Below are positions 37,372 to 47,563 of a stretch of 64,000 bases of DNA, one piece after another. The number at the start of each line of letters is the position of its first letter. The stretch's first letter is position 1. The position numbers were made by a program, and so were the translations under genes. Location: NCBI RefSeq assembly GCF_002608565.1, contig NZ_LIXM01000018.1, positions 1 to 64,000 of the forward strand, read 5' to 3'. Source of the DNA: Vibrio sp. PID17_43 (GTDB lineage: Bacteria; Pseudomonadota; Gammaproteobacteria; Enterobacterales; Vibrionaceae). The notes under the pieces were generated by a model. The model was given only the letters and a program-made list of their open reading frames with translations. It did no database searches and was not told the origin of the DNA.

Positions 37372-37849
37372 TGTATTTCGAAGCCGAATGGTCATCGGCG
37401 TCAGCTTCTTTGTTGCGTTAGTTCTACAGACGATTCCATGGCCGGGTGTATTAGACCTACTGCGCCCATCATGGTTATTCCTCGTCACCTGTTACTGGGT
37501 ATTAGCATTGCCGCACCGCGTCAATGTTGGGACCGCCTTGGTGCTTGGTCTGCTATGGGATATTTTGATTGGCTCGACCTTGGGTATACGAGGGATGATG
37601 ATGTCGATCGTTATCTACTTGGTTGCGCTCAACTTTTTGGTGATCCGTAACATGGCATTGTGGCAACAGTCGACACTGATTGCCTTTTTAACTGTGCTAT
37701 TGGAACTTCTGATATTCTGTGGTGAATATTTGAATCAGGACGTAGTATTTAACCCATTATCTCTGTGGACGGCTGCAATAAACTGTATACTTTGGCCATG
37801 GATGTTTTTACTAATGCGACGCGTCCGTCGCGCATGGCACGTAAGGTAG
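37361..37849 (+). CDS. mreD: Rod-shape-determining protein MreD
   Basis: Small polytopic inner-membrane protein of the elongasome, 162 residues with about five membrane spans. The motif LGLLWDILIGSTLGIRGMMM matches MreD. It overlaps mreC and is followed after 4 bp by maf. Confidence 0.96.
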   Translation: MANSVFRSRMVIGVSFFVALVLQTIPWPGVLDLLRPSWLFLVTCYWVLALPHRVNVGTALVLGLLWDILIGSTLGIRGMMMSIVIYLVALNFLVIRNMALWQQSTLIAFLTVLLELLIFCGEYLNQDVVFNPLSLWTAAINCILWPWMFLLMRRVRRAWHVR

Positions 37850-37853
37850 CGTT

Positions 37854-38423
37854 GTGAAAAAGGGCTTTCCCCTCGTTCTCGCCTCGGGTTCTCCGAGAAG
37901 AAAAGAGCTGCTTGCTCAACTCGGTTACGAATTTGATATTGTGCTTCCTGATATAGAGGAAGCAAAACAAGACCACGAGCAAGCACAAGACTATGTGTTG
38001 CGTCTCTCTCTGGAAAAGGCTCAAACAGGCTTAGCAATGGCTAAGCCTGATTCTGTTGTATTGGGCTCAGATACCATTGTGGTATGCGATAATCAAGTAT
38101 TAGAAAAACCCAAAAGTTTTGAAGATTCAAAGCGTATGCTCAACAACTTATCTGGTCGTCAGCATCAAGTGATGACCGCTGTGAGCATTGTTTCATCGGA
38201 ACAACAACACTCAGTGGTCGTTATCACTGACGTGTGGTTCAAACCACTGTCTGAAGAAGAAATCGAACAATATTGGCACTCAGGTGAACCATGCGATAAA
38301 GCTGGAAGTTATGGTATTCAAGGGCTCGGAGGACGTTTTGTCACCCGAATAGAAGGCAGTTATCATGCCGTAGTAGGCTTACCTTTGTTCGAAACCGATC
38401 AGCTAATTCAAGAATTTTTATAA
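37854..38423 (+). CDS. maf: Maf-family dTTP/UTP nucleotide pyrophosphatase (YhdE type)
   Basis: Hydrolyses dTTP, UTP and modified pyrimidine triphosphates to monophosphates as house-cleaning. The N-terminal LASGSPRRKELLAQLG and DTIVVCDNQVLEKPKSFEDS motifs are typical; the position between mreD and rng is the E. coli yhdE locus. The 189 residues start from a GTG four bases after mreD. Confidence 0.94.
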   Translation: MKKGFPLVLASGSPRRKELLAQLGYEFDIVLPDIEEAKQDHEQAQDYVLRLSLEKAQTGLAMAKPDSVVLGSDTIVVCDNQVLEKPKSFEDSKRMLNNLSGRQHQVMTAVSIVSSEQQHSVVVITDVWFKPLSEEEIEQYWHSGEPCDKAGSYGIQGLGGRFVTRIEGSYHAVVGLPLFETDQLIQEFL

Positions 38424-38441
38424 TTGTTTTGAGGTGTGCAC

Positions 38442-39911
38442 ATGAGTGCAGAATTGCTGCTAAACGTGACCCCGAGTGAAACTCGCGTGGCCATGATTGA
38501 AGGTGGAGTACTACAAGAAGTTCATATTGAACGAGAAGCGCGTCGCGGCATCGTCGGTAATATTTATAAAGGTAAAGTGAGCCGGGTATTGCCAGGCATG
38601 CAAGCGGCGTTTATTGATATCGGTCTGGATAAAGCGGCGTTTTTGCACGCGTCAGATATTGTGCCACATACTGAATGTGTGGCAGAAAACGAAAAACAGC
38701 AATTTCAGGTACGCGATATTTCTGAATTGGTTCGCCAGGGCCAAGATATTGTGGTGCAAGTGGTGAAAGATCCGCTAGGCACAAAAGGCGCTCGCCTAAC
38801 AACCGACATCACTCTTCCATCACGTTATCTTGTTTTTATGCCTGGCTCGAGCCATGTGGGCGTATCTCAACGCATTGAAAGTGAGAGTGAACGTGAACGC
38901 CTAAAGAAAGTGGTAAACCACTATTGTGATGAGAATGGTGGCTTTATCATTCGTACCGCTGCAGAGGGTGCTGATGAGAAAGAACTCTCTCAAGACGCGG
39001 CATTTTTGAAGCGTTTGTGGCTGAAAGTCATGGAGCGCCGTTCCAAATACAAAACGCGTTCAACGCTGTACGGTGAACTGGGCTTGGCGCAGCGTATTCT
39101 GCGCGATTTTGTTGGCACTGAACTGGACAAAATCATGGTCGACTCTCGTCTCGAGTACGAAAACCTCAAAGAGTTTACCTCTGAATATGTTCCAGAGCTG
39201 ACCGATAAGCTTGAGCTGTACGAGGGTGACAAGCCGATCTTTGACATGTACGACACCGAGAATGAAATCCAACGTTCTCTGGAGCGTAAGGTTGAGCTCA
39301 AATCGGGTGGTTACCTGATCATCGATCAGACCGAAGCGATGACCACGGTAGACATTAATACGGGCGCGTTTGTTGGTCGTCGTAACCTTGAAGAGACCAT
39401 CTTCAACACCAACGTTGAAGCGACTCTGGCGATCGCACGTCAACTGCGTTTGCGTAATCTTGGCGGTATCATCATTATCGACTTTATCGATATGGCATCA
39501 GAAGAACATCGTAAGCGTGTACTTACTTCTCTAGAAGGCGCACTGTCAAAAGACCGAGTGAAAACCAACATCAATGGTTTTACTCAGCTAGGGTTAGTCG
39601 AGATGACTCGCAAGCGCACACGAGAAAGTATTGAACATATTCTATGTTCTGGCTGCCCTACTTGTGAAGGACGTGGCAGCGTGAAAACGGTCGAAACCGT
39701 GTGTTACGAGATCCTACGTGAAATCACCCGAGTGAACCGTGCGTACGATGCGGACAACTTTGTTGTGTATGCATCGCCATTTGTCGCGGAAGCGTTGCTA
39801 GGTGATGAATCCCACGCGCTAGCGGAACTCGAAGTATTTATTGGAAAGCAAGTTCGTATTCAAGCTGAACCCCTGTACATTCAGGAGCAGTTTGACGTCG
39901 TGATGATGTAA
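38442..39911 (+). CDS. rng: Ribonuclease G
   Basis: Endoribonuclease that matures the 5' end of 16S rRNA and degrades some mRNAs. An S1-like RNA-binding domain covers about 38-128 (GNIYKGKVSRVLPGMQAAFI), followed by the RNase E/G catalytic core with TTVDINTGAF and DFIDM near 304 and 346 (metal-binding aspartates), and the zinc-link cysteines in CSGCPTC near 404. The 489 residues equal E. coli Rng, starting at the ATG at 38442 with GAGG upstream; a GTG two codons earlier is less fitting. It belongs to the mreBCD-maf-rng series. Confidence 0.97.
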   Translation: MSAELLLNVTPSETRVAMIEGGVLQEVHIEREARRGIVGNIYKGKVSRVLPGMQAAFIDIGLDKAAFLHASDIVPHTECVAENEKQQFQVRDISELVRQGQDIVVQVVKDPLGTKGARLTTDITLPSRYLVFMPGSSHVGVSQRIESESERERLKKVVNHYCDENGGFIIRTAAEGADEKELSQDAAFLKRLWLKVMERRSKYKTRSTLYGELGLAQRILRDFVGTELDKIMVDSRLEYENLKEFTSEYVPELTDKLELYEGDKPIFDMYDTENEIQRSLERKVELKSGGYLIIDQTEAMTTVDINTGAFVGRRNLEETIFNTNVEATLAIARQLRLRNLGGIIIIDFIDMASEEHRKRVLTSLEGALSKDRVKTNINGFTQLGLVEMTRKRTRESIEHILCSGCPTCEGRGSVKTVETVCYEILREITRVNRAYDADNFVVYASPFVAEALLGDESHALAELEVFIGKQVRIQAEPLYIQEQFDVVMM

Positions 39912-39922
39912 TTGGAAAATTT

Positions 39923-42900
39923 GTGAATTCTGGTTTTAAGCGTTTCGGGCGTTTCTGCACGTGGAGTTTGATCACCATATTGGTTCTACTGGCCATACTG
40001 GTAACGACACTGCGCGTCGCATTGCCACAACTTAACCATTTCCAAGATGAGATCAAAACCTGGGTCAAACAAGGCACAGGTTTTGACTTTTCTATCGCCA
40101 GCGTTGCTGGTTCTTGGCGTAATAACCATCCTTCAATCTCGTTGCAAGGTTTAGAGGCTAATCTGCCGAATAATCAAGATGCACGGTTTGCTGTCGACGA
40201 GATCCATATTGAATTTGATTTAATTCAGTCACTGTTCAGCCTGAAACCTGTGGTGGCCGATCTAACTATTGATGATTTGGCATTGGATATCCGAACACTT
40301 GATATTCTTGCCAAACCAAACAAGAGTAACAAGTCTACCAACGTAAATAAAAGCGAAACTAAGCTGATTGATCAACTTGACTCGTTACTCTTACGTCAGT
40401 TTGAAGACTTTACCATCACCGACTCACGCATTTGGTATCAGTCTGTTTCTGGTGAAACTCGCCGTTTAGATATCGAGCAACTACGCTGGAGTAATCGAGG
40501 TAAGCAGCACTTAGCGGAAGGTACGGTCAGCATCGCTGATGTCAGCCTCAACTCTTTGTTAGTGAGTGCAAACTTTAAAGATTACGGATCGTTGCTTGAC
40601 GTGTCGGGTGAGTTTTATGTTAGCGCTCAAGACTTGTCTGTGACGCCGTGGTTAACCACCTATATGAAGGACGCTTCTGGCATAGAGTCCGGTCGCGTGA
40701 GTTTAAATACCTGGCTGACGTTAAAGCACAGTCAACCAAATTACGCATACGTTGAGCTGCGTCCTTCAGAGTTAGTCTGGAATGAAAATGGCCGTCACGA
40801 ACTACTGTTAGAGTCAGGTATTTTTATACTTTCTCCGGACAAGCAAGGTTGGAAAGTTAATGGTCACTCACTGCAAATTCGTACGGATGACCGTCCTTGG
40901 CCTGAATTGGATGTGGCGTTTGATTGGCAACCTGACGGATGGTTGCTAAACCTCTCTCTGCTTGACATTGAAGCACTGACTCCATTAATCAAGTTAGCGC
41001 CACAGTCGGAATCCACTAGCGAACTACTCAATAAATTAGCACCAAAAGGGCGAGTGGAAGATATTCGTTTGTCGATGAACGGCAGTGTAGATACATTACG
41101 TTATTCGGTCGAGCTTGACCAGCTAGGCATGGCTCAGTGGGAGCTGCTGCCGGGCTTTCATCATGTGCAGGGGACACTGTTTGGTGACTTAAAGCAGGCC
41201 AAGGCCAACATCACAGTGATTGATGATGTCTTCCCGTATGGCGATGTATTCCAAGCGCCATTGAATATCAAACAAGGTGAAGTGGACATCATTTGGCAGC
41301 AAGATGAAAACGGTTGGCGTCTATGGTCAGACAAAGTGACCGCCGCGACGCCTGATTTGCAGGTGCTTGGTGCGTTTCGTTTGGATTTTCCGCAAGATCA
41401 AAGTCCATTTCTATCGTTTTATGCCGAAGCGGATCTCTACAATGCGGGTGGAACGTGGCGGTATTTACCGACTCCAGCGCTGGGACAAGATCTGACAGAC
41501 TACCTTTCAACGGCGATTCAAGGTGGCAAAGTTAATACTGCGAAGCTACTTTGGTATGGTGAATTGGGTGACTTTCCGTACAAAGAACATAATGGCATGT
41601 TCCAAGCTTGGGTGGGACTGAAAAACGCCAAATTCAGCTTTGATACCGCGTGGCCGACCATTACTGATCTGCAGCTGGACTTGCTGTTCGAAAACGATGC
41701 GATGTATTTGGACTCGAAATCTGCAACCCTAAATGGCGTAAAAGCGAAACGCATTACAGGTCGTATTCCTGATCTTGCAGAAGGTGGTCATATTGAAATC
41801 GAAGCCAAAGCAAGCGCGCTAGGTAATGAAGTTCGCGATTACATGATGGCGACGCCATTGGTAGACTCTGTTGGTGCTGCGTTGACTGCGCTGCAAGTGA
41901 GTGGGCCTGTGTACTCCGAATTCCAGCTTAATATCCCTTTTGATTCAGACAAAGACGCAAGAGTGTGGGGCTATGCGGATTTAAACAACAACCAAGTCTA
42001 TATCGATGCCCCGCCGATGACGTTAGAAAACGCGACTGGGCGAGTCACCTTCGATAACGATGTCGTGATGGCCTCAGGCCTTTCTGCTGAGCTCCTGAAG
42101 CAGCCGATCTCGCTAGACTTTCGTGGTGAAAATGCCGAGCAAGGCTATGACGTGGCGATCAATACCCTTGGAGACTGGGAGGTTGGACCGCTTAAACCTT
42201 ATTTAGGCGACCGTTGGTTGAGTTTAGTCTCTGGTCATGCACCGTGGCAGATGGATATAGACTTACAGCTTAACGACGTAGGCTTCACTTACCAAGTGGA
42301 TGTGTTAGCACAGTTGAGCCAACTGACGAGTGATTACCCCTATCCGTTAGGCAGAAAACGTGGTGAGGAAGGCCAAGCCAAGTTACAGGCGTTAGGCAAT
42401 CAACAAGGCATTTCTGCGCGGCTGCAAATTCCCAATGCGAAGTACCAGACTGAAATAGATATTTCTGGTGATGTGCCAGTATTGACGGCGACAAATCTTG
42501 TGATTGGTAATGGGGGATTCAAAGTCAATCCGGTCGTTGGGCATGATGCTTCAATTCGTTTGAATGAGCTCAGCCTTGAACAATGGATTGATCTGATGAA
42601 TGTGCCGACGAGTAACACAGAATCTGTCCTATCGAGCATGAAGACGCCGACGATTCCGTTGCCAACCCGCGTTGAGATGGATGTAAAAAACCTTCAATTC
42701 GGTGGTATTGAGTTTCACGATGTGGATCTGAATGCCCGTAAGAAAAACTTGAGCTGGCAGTTTGACGTCGATAGTCAGGAGATTAAAGGTAAAGCGAACT
42801 ATCTTAAGCCTTACGACTTGTCGGTTTCTCTTGAGCGGCTGCACTTGTACATCCCTGGCTTTGATCAGATTACCGAAGAGAGGAATTCTCTGTTTGCCAG

Positions 42901-43801
42901 TGAAGATCAAGCTGCGCCATTGATTTCAGATTTTGACCGCCAGCTCCATAGTGAGATGCCAAATGTCGTCTTGAATATTGATGATTTCTGGTTACAAGGC
43001 TACAAGGTTGGTCAGGTGAATGTGGACTTACAGCGTCGAAATAATCGTTTGGAGTGGAAAAATGTCACTTTCAGTAGCGGTCAAAGCCGCGTTGATATGA
43101 ATGGCTGGTGGGAGTTAACCAAAGCGCGCAGTCACTCAAATCTAACCATCAAACTGCAAGGTGAAAACAACAGCGATTTGATGGAGCGTTTCGGCATTAC
43201 CTCTGGCATTCAGCGAGCGCCATTTGATATCAATGCGAACTTGGAATGGGATGGTGCACCATGGTCGATGAAAACACAAAGTTTGCAAGGAAACGTATCG
43301 ACTGAATTTGGCAAAGGGGTGATCAGCGAAGTGAGCGGTGCTGCGCGACTGCTTGGTTTGTTCAGTCTGGACTCCATCATTCGCAAAATGCAGCTCGATT
43401 TCACCGATGTGTTCGATAAAGGCATGGCATTTAACTCCATCACTGGTAGTGGCAAGATCCAAGATGGCGTGTTTGTCACCAATGACATTGTCATGGATGC
43501 ACTGGCTGGAGAGATGCAAATCCGAGGTATGGCCGATATTAATGCTCGTTTGGTGGATGCAGAAGTGAATTTTACGCCAGATATTACCTCTGGTTTACCA
43601 ATGTTGACGGCATTTGCGGTTGCACCTCAAACCGCGCTGTATGTGTTGGCGATCTCGACCGTGATCTCTCCGGTCGTGGAAGTTTTCACCCAAGTTAACT
43701 ACGAAGTAAAAGGCCGGCTTGATTCGCCAACGGTAAAAGAGATATCACGTAGTAAAGGTGAATACACATTGCCAGAAAAATTGCGTGATGAAGCGAAATA
43801 A
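39923..43801 (+). CDS. yhdP: YhdP family AsmA-like phospholipid transport protein
   Basis: Very large (1292 aa) protein anchored by one N-terminal span (about 12-33) with the rest in the periplasm. YhdP-type proteins form a long beta-groove bridging inner and outer membranes and carry phospholipids outwards together with TamB and YdbH. The length, the location between rng and tldD, and the C-terminal AsmA-like block (NANLEWDGAPWSMKTQSLQG, GAARLLGLFSLDSIIRKMQL) support this. The start is a GTG with GGAAA upstream. No PilZ or enzymatic motif is seen. Confidence 0.93.
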   Translation: MNSGFKRFGRFCTWSLITILVLLAILVTTLRVALPQLNHFQDEIKTWVKQGTGFDFSIASVAGSWRNNHPSISLQGLEANLPNNQDARFAVDEIHIEFDLIQSLFSLKPVVADLTIDDLALDIRTLDILAKPNKSNKSTNVNKSETKLIDQLDSLLLRQFEDFTITDSRIWYQSVSGETRRLDIEQLRWSNRGKQHLAEGTVSIADVSLNSLLVSANFKDYGSLLDVSGEFYVSAQDLSVTPWLTTYMKDASGIESGRVSLNTWLTLKHSQPNYAYVELRPSELVWNENGRHELLLESGIFILSPDKQGWKVNGHSLQIRTDDRPWPELDVAFDWQPDGWLLNLSLLDIEALTPLIKLAPQSESTSELLNKLAPKGRVEDIRLSMNGSVDTLRYSVELDQLGMAQWELLPGFHHVQGTLFGDLKQAKANITVIDDVFPYGDVFQAPLNIKQGEVDIIWQQDENGWRLWSDKVTAATPDLQVLGAFRLDFPQDQSPFLSFYAEADLYNAGGTWRYLPTPALGQDLTDYLSTAIQGGKVNTAKLLWYGELGDFPYKEHNGMFQAWVGLKNAKFSFDTAWPTITDLQLDLLFENDAMYLDSKSATLNGVKAKRITGRIPDLAEGGHIEIEAKASALGNEVRDYMMATPLVDSVGAALTALQVSGPVYSEFQLNIPFDSDKDARVWGYADLNNNQVYIDAPPMTLENATGRVTFDNDVVMASGLSAELLKQPISLDFRGENAEQGYDVAINTLGDWEVGPLKPYLGDRWLSLVSGHAPWQMDIDLQLNDVGFTYQVDVLAQLSQLTSDYPYPLGRKRGEEGQAKLQALGNQQGISARLQIPNAKYQTEIDISGDVPVLTATNLVIGNGGFKVNPVVGHDASIRLNELSLEQWIDLMNVPTSNTESVLSSMKTPTIPLPTRVEMDVKNLQFGGIEFHDVDLNARKKNLSWQFDVDSQEIKGKANYLKPYDLSVSLERLHLYIPGFDQITEERNSLFASEDQAAPLISDFDRQLHSEMPNVVLNIDDFWLQGYKVGQVNVDLQRRNNRLEWKNVTFSSGQSRVDMNGWWELTKARSHSNLTIKLQGENNSDLMERFGITSGIQRAPFDINANLEWDGAPWSMKTQSLQGNVSTEFGKGVISEVSGAARLLGLFSLDSIIRKMQLDFTDVFDKGMAFNSITGSGKIQDGVFVTNDIVMDALAGEMQIRGMADINARLVDAEVNFTPDITSGLPMLTAFAVAPQTALYVLAISTVISPVVEVFTQVNYEVKGRLDSPTVKEISRSKGEYTLPEKLRDEAK

Positions 43802-43841
43802 TCACGCAGTTAGTTTTCTTAGCGTATAAGGAATAGAGAAC

Positions 43842-44672
43842 ATGGAACGTGTAGGCATCATACAAATGACGTCAGGTTCAGATCGAGAGGAGAATCTGGA
43901 CTTCATTGCCAAGCAGTGCGCATTGGCAGCGGCGCAAGGTGTGAAGTTGGTACTCACACCAGAAAACGCAACGCTGTTTGCTAATCGCGAAGCGTATCAC
44001 CATAACGCAGAAGTGTTGTGTTATGGTCCGATTCAACAGCGTTTATCTGATATAGCAAAACAAAACCAATTGACTTTGGTTTTAGGCAGTATGCCGATTT
44101 GTACCGAGCAAGGCGTCACGACCACCACGTTGGTTTTTTCTCCAGTGGGAGAGTGCATTGCTCATTACGACAAGCTACATATGTTCGATGTCGAAGTAGC
44201 GGATGGTCATGGTCGCTATCGTGAATCCGATACCTTTCGGGCTGGTGCTCAAATTGTCACAGCAGAAACCAATATTGGCACACTTGGATTGAGTATTTGT
44301 TACGATGTGCGCTTTCCTGAGTTGTATAAAGCATTACGCTTAGCGGGAGCAGACATTATTGTCGTACCAGCGGCGTTTACTGCGGTTACGGGGAAAGCAC
44401 ACTGGGAAATACTGCTGAGAGCGCGTGCAATAGAAACCCAATGCTGGATTTTAGCAAGTGGGCAAACTGGCACTCACCCATGTGGACGCCAAACATGGGG
44501 ACACTCGATGGTTATTGACCCCTGGGGACAGATACATGCGCAACTTCACGAGCAAGTAGGATTGCTGGTGACAGAGATAGATTTGTCACAAAGCCAGCAA
44601 GTAAGGCAGAATATGCCGCTGACTCAACACAGTCGCTTTCAAAATGAATTGAAACGGAAACTAAAGAGCTAA
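43842..44672 (+). CDS. Nitrilase-superfamily amidase, probable deaminated glutathione amidase
   Basis: Carbon-nitrogen hydrolase with the full Glu-Lys-Cys triad: Glu41 in LTPENA, Lys111 in YDKLHMFD, Cys153 in [10 protein letters not shown]. The sequence pattern ([20 protein letters not shown], and [20 protein letters not shown]) resembles the Nit1/NfuA-like branch that repairs deaminated glutathione, rather than nitrile-degrading enzymes. It is 276 residues and cytosolic. It sits between yhdP and tldD, which are neighbours in E. coli, and only 2 bp before tldD, so it is likely co-transcribed with it. The substrate is an inference from the family. Confidence 0.85.
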   Translation: MERVGIIQMTSGSDREENLDFIAKQCALAAAQGVKLVLTPENATLFANREAYHHNAEVLCYGPIQQRLSDIAKQNQLTLVLGSMPICTEQGVTTTTLVFSPVGECIAHYDKLHMFDVEVADGHGRYRESDTFRAGAQIVTAETNIGTLGLSICYDVRFPELYKALRLAGADIIVVPAAFTAVTGKAHWEILLRARAIETQCWILASGQTGTHPCGRQTWGHSMVIDPWGQIHAQLHEQVGLLVTEIDLSQSQQVRQNMPLTQHSRFQNELKRKLKS

Positions 44673-44674
44673 CT

Positions 44675-46120
44675 ATGAGCATAAATCAAATAGAACAGGC
44701 ACTCCTTGCCCCAAACGGTCTGACAGAGCAAGACATCGCTGATACGCTCGCGAGAATTGCCACACGCCAGATCGATTATGCGGACATTTACTTTCAGTCC
44801 AGCTGGCATGAGTCTCTGGTTCTAGAAGACAGCATCATCAAAGATGGCTCTTTTAACATTGATTGTGGTGTTGGTGTGCGCGCTGTAACGGGTGAAAAAA
44901 CCGGTTTCGCTTACTCAGACCAAATTAATCTAGAAGGTTTAAAGCAAAGTGCCATTGCCGCACGTGGTATCGCTCAGCAAGGCCAAAATGGCAACGTTCA
45001 AGCGTTCAAGCGTTCAGCTAACCAAGCGTATTATGATGCGGTAAACCCGCTAGCAAGCTGGGAAAAGCAGCAAAAAACCGAACTGTTGATGTCGCTTGAT
45101 GCGTACATTCGTACCAAAGAGCCGCTGATCAAAGAAGTCTCGATCAGTATCAGTGGTGTCCATGAGCAAATGCTTGTGGCAGCAACCGATGGTACTTACG
45201 CGGGGGATATCCGTCCTCTTGTTCGTCTGTCGATCAGCGTGCTCGCTGAAAAAGGCGATCGTCGTGAGCGCGGCAGCGCAGGTGGCGGTGGTCGTTTCGG
45301 TTATGATTTCTTCCTGTCTGAAACGGACGGCGTGAAACAAGCCTTCCAATTTGCAGATGAAGCCATCCGCATGGCGCTAGTGAATTTAGAAGCGGAAGCT
45401 GCGCCTGCGGGTATGATGCCTGTCGTATTAGGCTCTGGCTGGCCAGGTGTTCTTTTGCATGAAGCGGTTGGTCACGGCTTGGAAGGTGACTTCAACCGTA
45501 AAGAGTCTTCAGTCTTCTCTGGCAAGCTAGGCCAACAAGTAACATCGCCATTATGCACCATCGTTGATGACGGTACGTTGAAAGACCTACGTGGTTCATT
45601 GAATGTGGACGATGAAGGGGTAAATGGTCAGTACAATACGCTCATCGAAAACGGTGTGCTAAAAGGCTACATGCAGGACAAGCTAAACGCGCGATTAATG
45701 GGTGAGAACCCAACGGGTAATGGTCGTCGTGAATCTTACGCGCACCTACCAATGCCGCGTATGACCAATACTTACATGCTACCGGGTGAGCACTCGCCGG
45801 AAGAGATCATCTCAACCGTGAAGAAAGGTTTGTACGCGCCCAACTTTGGTGGCGGTCAGGTCGATATCACATCAGGTAAGTTCGTATTCTCTACGTCAGA
45901 AGCGTACTTGATTGAGAATGGCAAGATCACTCGCCCAGTAAAAGGTGCAACATTGATCGGATCTGGTATCGAAGCGATGCAGCAGGTCTCAATGGTGGGC
46001 AATGACCTAAGTATTGACAGAGGTGTTGGTGTTTGTGGCAAAGCCGGGCAAAGTGTGCCGGTTGGTGTAGGCCAGCCTACGTTGAAGCTTGACTCCATCA
46101 CGGTTGGTGGTACAGAGTAA
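44675..46120 (+). CDS. tldD: Metalloprotease TldD
   Basis: Catalytic half of the heterodimeric TldD/TldE protease, which trims unfolded peptides and in E. coli matures microcin B17 and affects CcdA turnover. The metal-binding HEAVGH lies at residues 262-267, with a further ligand cysteine in the conserved [20 protein letters not shown] segment near the C-terminus. The 481 residues equal E. coli TldD. Its partner TldE is encoded in this window at 53,567, about 7 kb away. No microcin gene is seen nearby. Confidence 0.96.
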   Translation: MSINQIEQALLAPNGLTEQDIADTLARIATRQIDYADIYFQSSWHESLVLEDSIIKDGSFNIDCGVGVRAVTGEKTGFAYSDQINLEGLKQSAIAARGIAQQGQNGNVQAFKRSANQAYYDAVNPLASWEKQQKTELLMSLDAYIRTKEPLIKEVSISISGVHEQMLVAATDGTYAGDIRPLVRLSISVLAEKGDRRERGSAGGGGRFGYDFFLSETDGVKQAFQFADEAIRMALVNLEAEAAPAGMMPVVLGSGWPGVLLHEAVGHGLEGDFNRKESSVFSGKLGQQVTSPLCTIVDDGTLKDLRGSLNVDDEGVNGQYNTLIENGVLKGYMQDKLNARLMGENPTGNGRRESYAHLPMPRMTNTYMLPGEHSPEEIISTVKKGLYAPNFGGGQVDITSGKFVFSTSEAYLIENGKITRPVKGATLIGSGIEAMQQVSMVGNDLSIDRGVGVCGKAGQSVPVGVGQPTLKLDSITVGGTE

Positions 46121-46144
46121 GTGACTCGATAAGTGGATGAAATA

Positions 46145-46168
46145 GAGCGCTCATAGAGCGCTCTTTTG
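46145..46168 (+). terminator. Terminator of tldD
   Basis: AGAGCGCTC (46145-46153) pairs with GAGCGCTCT (46157-46165), loop ATA, then T residues. It also lies downstream of the convergent PhoH gene. Confidence 0.85.
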
Positions 46169-46186
46169 TTATGGGAATACGGAGCG

Positions 46187-47563
46187 CTACAGGTTTTCTT
46201 CGGCAAACTCTGCCAAGCGACTACGTACTACGCCATTGAGGTGAATATTGGCGCTGCCTTCAAAGTTCTTGAAGCGTTCAACCATATAAGTCAATCCAGA
46301 CGTGACTGGTGTGAGGTAATGGGAGTCAATCTGTGCCAAGTTACCCGAACACACAATCTTCGTCCCCTCACCACAGCGGGTGATGATGGTTTTGATTTGT
46401 GAAGCGGTGAGGTTCTGACACTCATCGAGCAGGACAAATGCATTCTGGATAGAGCGACCACGCATAAAGTTAATCGACTTAAACTGAATGTTGGCTTTAT
46501 CGCAGATGTACTTCATCGAGCCTTCAGTACAATGGTCGTGCTTGTGCAGCGCTTCCAGTGTATCTGTTACGGCTGCCAACCACGGCATCATTTTCTCTTC
46601 TTCTGATCCGGGTAAGAAACCGATGGATTCGCCAATATCTGGCGTATTACGTGTCACAATGATCTTATCGAACATCCCTTTTTCAATGGTTTGCTCCAGT
46701 GCTGCAGCCATCGCCAACAAGGTTTTACCACTACCAGCGGCACCGGTCAGAATCACCAAGTCAATCTCTGGATCGAGTAGGGCATCCATCGCCATGCCTT
46801 GATAGATATTTTTGGGTGTGATGTCCCAAGCGCGACGGTGCATCATGCGCTCACGGCTGAGGTCAAGCAGTGTGATCTTCTCTTCATCGATGCTTTCTAC
46901 GCGACCGACAAAGTCACTATTTTCATCCATCATGTATTGGTTAATGAAAGTCGGCTCAAATGGTTCGCGATTGAGTTTGTGGAACGTTTTTCCGCCCAGA
47001 GCATAGCTTTCTACTTCATCAACGCCACTCCAGAAATCCCCTTCACGCTGTTGGAAGCCTTTGGTCAGGTATTGAATATCATCAATCAGTTGATCGGTGC
47101 GATAGTCTTCAACAAAGCGAACGCCAGCGCCTTTGGCGCGTAAGCGCATATTGATGTCTTTGGTGACGAGCACGACTTCACGTGGTGCGCGTTTGTTTTG
47201 TAGATAAAGCACCGCATTGAGGATGCGATTGTCACCGGCTTTGTCGGCGAAGGCTTTGACGGTTTCCTGCAATTCGAAGTCCGCCAAAATAGAAATGGTT
47301 CCTTGAGTTGGTTTTTCTTTGGAGACCGGAATACCCTCTGATATTTCGTCTGGTGTCGTGTCTCTGAATAAGTTTTCTAAAGCACGAATCGCAACGCGCG
47401 CATCTCGTGCTACATCGCGTTTGCTGTCTTTAATGCGGTCGAGTTCTTCCAATACCGTCATAGGGATGACGACATCGTGCTCTTGGAAAGAATAGATGGC
47501 GAAGGGTTCATGAAGAAGGATATTGGTGTCGAGTACAAACAGTTTCCGATCGGTATCGCCCAT
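46187..47563 (-). CDS. PIN domain-PhoH ATPase fusion protein
   Basis: Two-domain protein: an N-terminal PIN nuclease fold (about 1-150, with LDTNILLHEP and acidic residues such as Glu39 and Asp in ILNAVLYLQ...VTKDINMRLRAKG) and a C-terminal PhoH-type ATPase with Walker A LTGAAGSGKTLLAMAAALEQ and Walker B AFVLLDECQNLTASQIKTII. Such PIN-PhoH (PhoH2-like) proteins act as RNA helicase/ribonucleases in studied cases. I chose the ATG at 47563 (458 aa) because AAGGAGAC lies just upstream; the ATG at 47581 would add six residues. No adjacent antitoxin (PhoAT-like) is seen, since the upstream region is noncoding. Confidence 0.9.
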   Translation of the reverse strand: MGDTDRKLFVLDTNILLHEPFAIYSFQEHDVVIPMTVLEELDRIKDSKRDVARDARVAIRALENLFRDTTPDEISEGIPVSKEKPTQGTISILADFELQETVKAFADKAGDNRILNAVLYLQNKRAPREVVLVTKDINMRLRAKGAGVRFVEDYRTDQLIDDIQYLTKGFQQREGDFWSGVDEVESYALGGKTFHKLNREPFEPTFINQYMMDENSDFVGRVESIDEEKITLLDLSRERMMHRRAWDITPKNIYQGMAMDALLDPEIDLVILTGAAGSGKTLLAMAAALEQTIEKGMFDKIIVTRNTPDIGESIGFLPGSEEEKMMPWLAAVTDTLEALHKHDHCTEGSMKYICDKANIQFKSINFMRGRSIQNAFVLLDECQNLTASQIKTIITRCGEGTKIVCSGNLAQIDSHYLTPVTSGLTYMVERFKNFEGSANIHLNGVVRSRLAEFAEENL

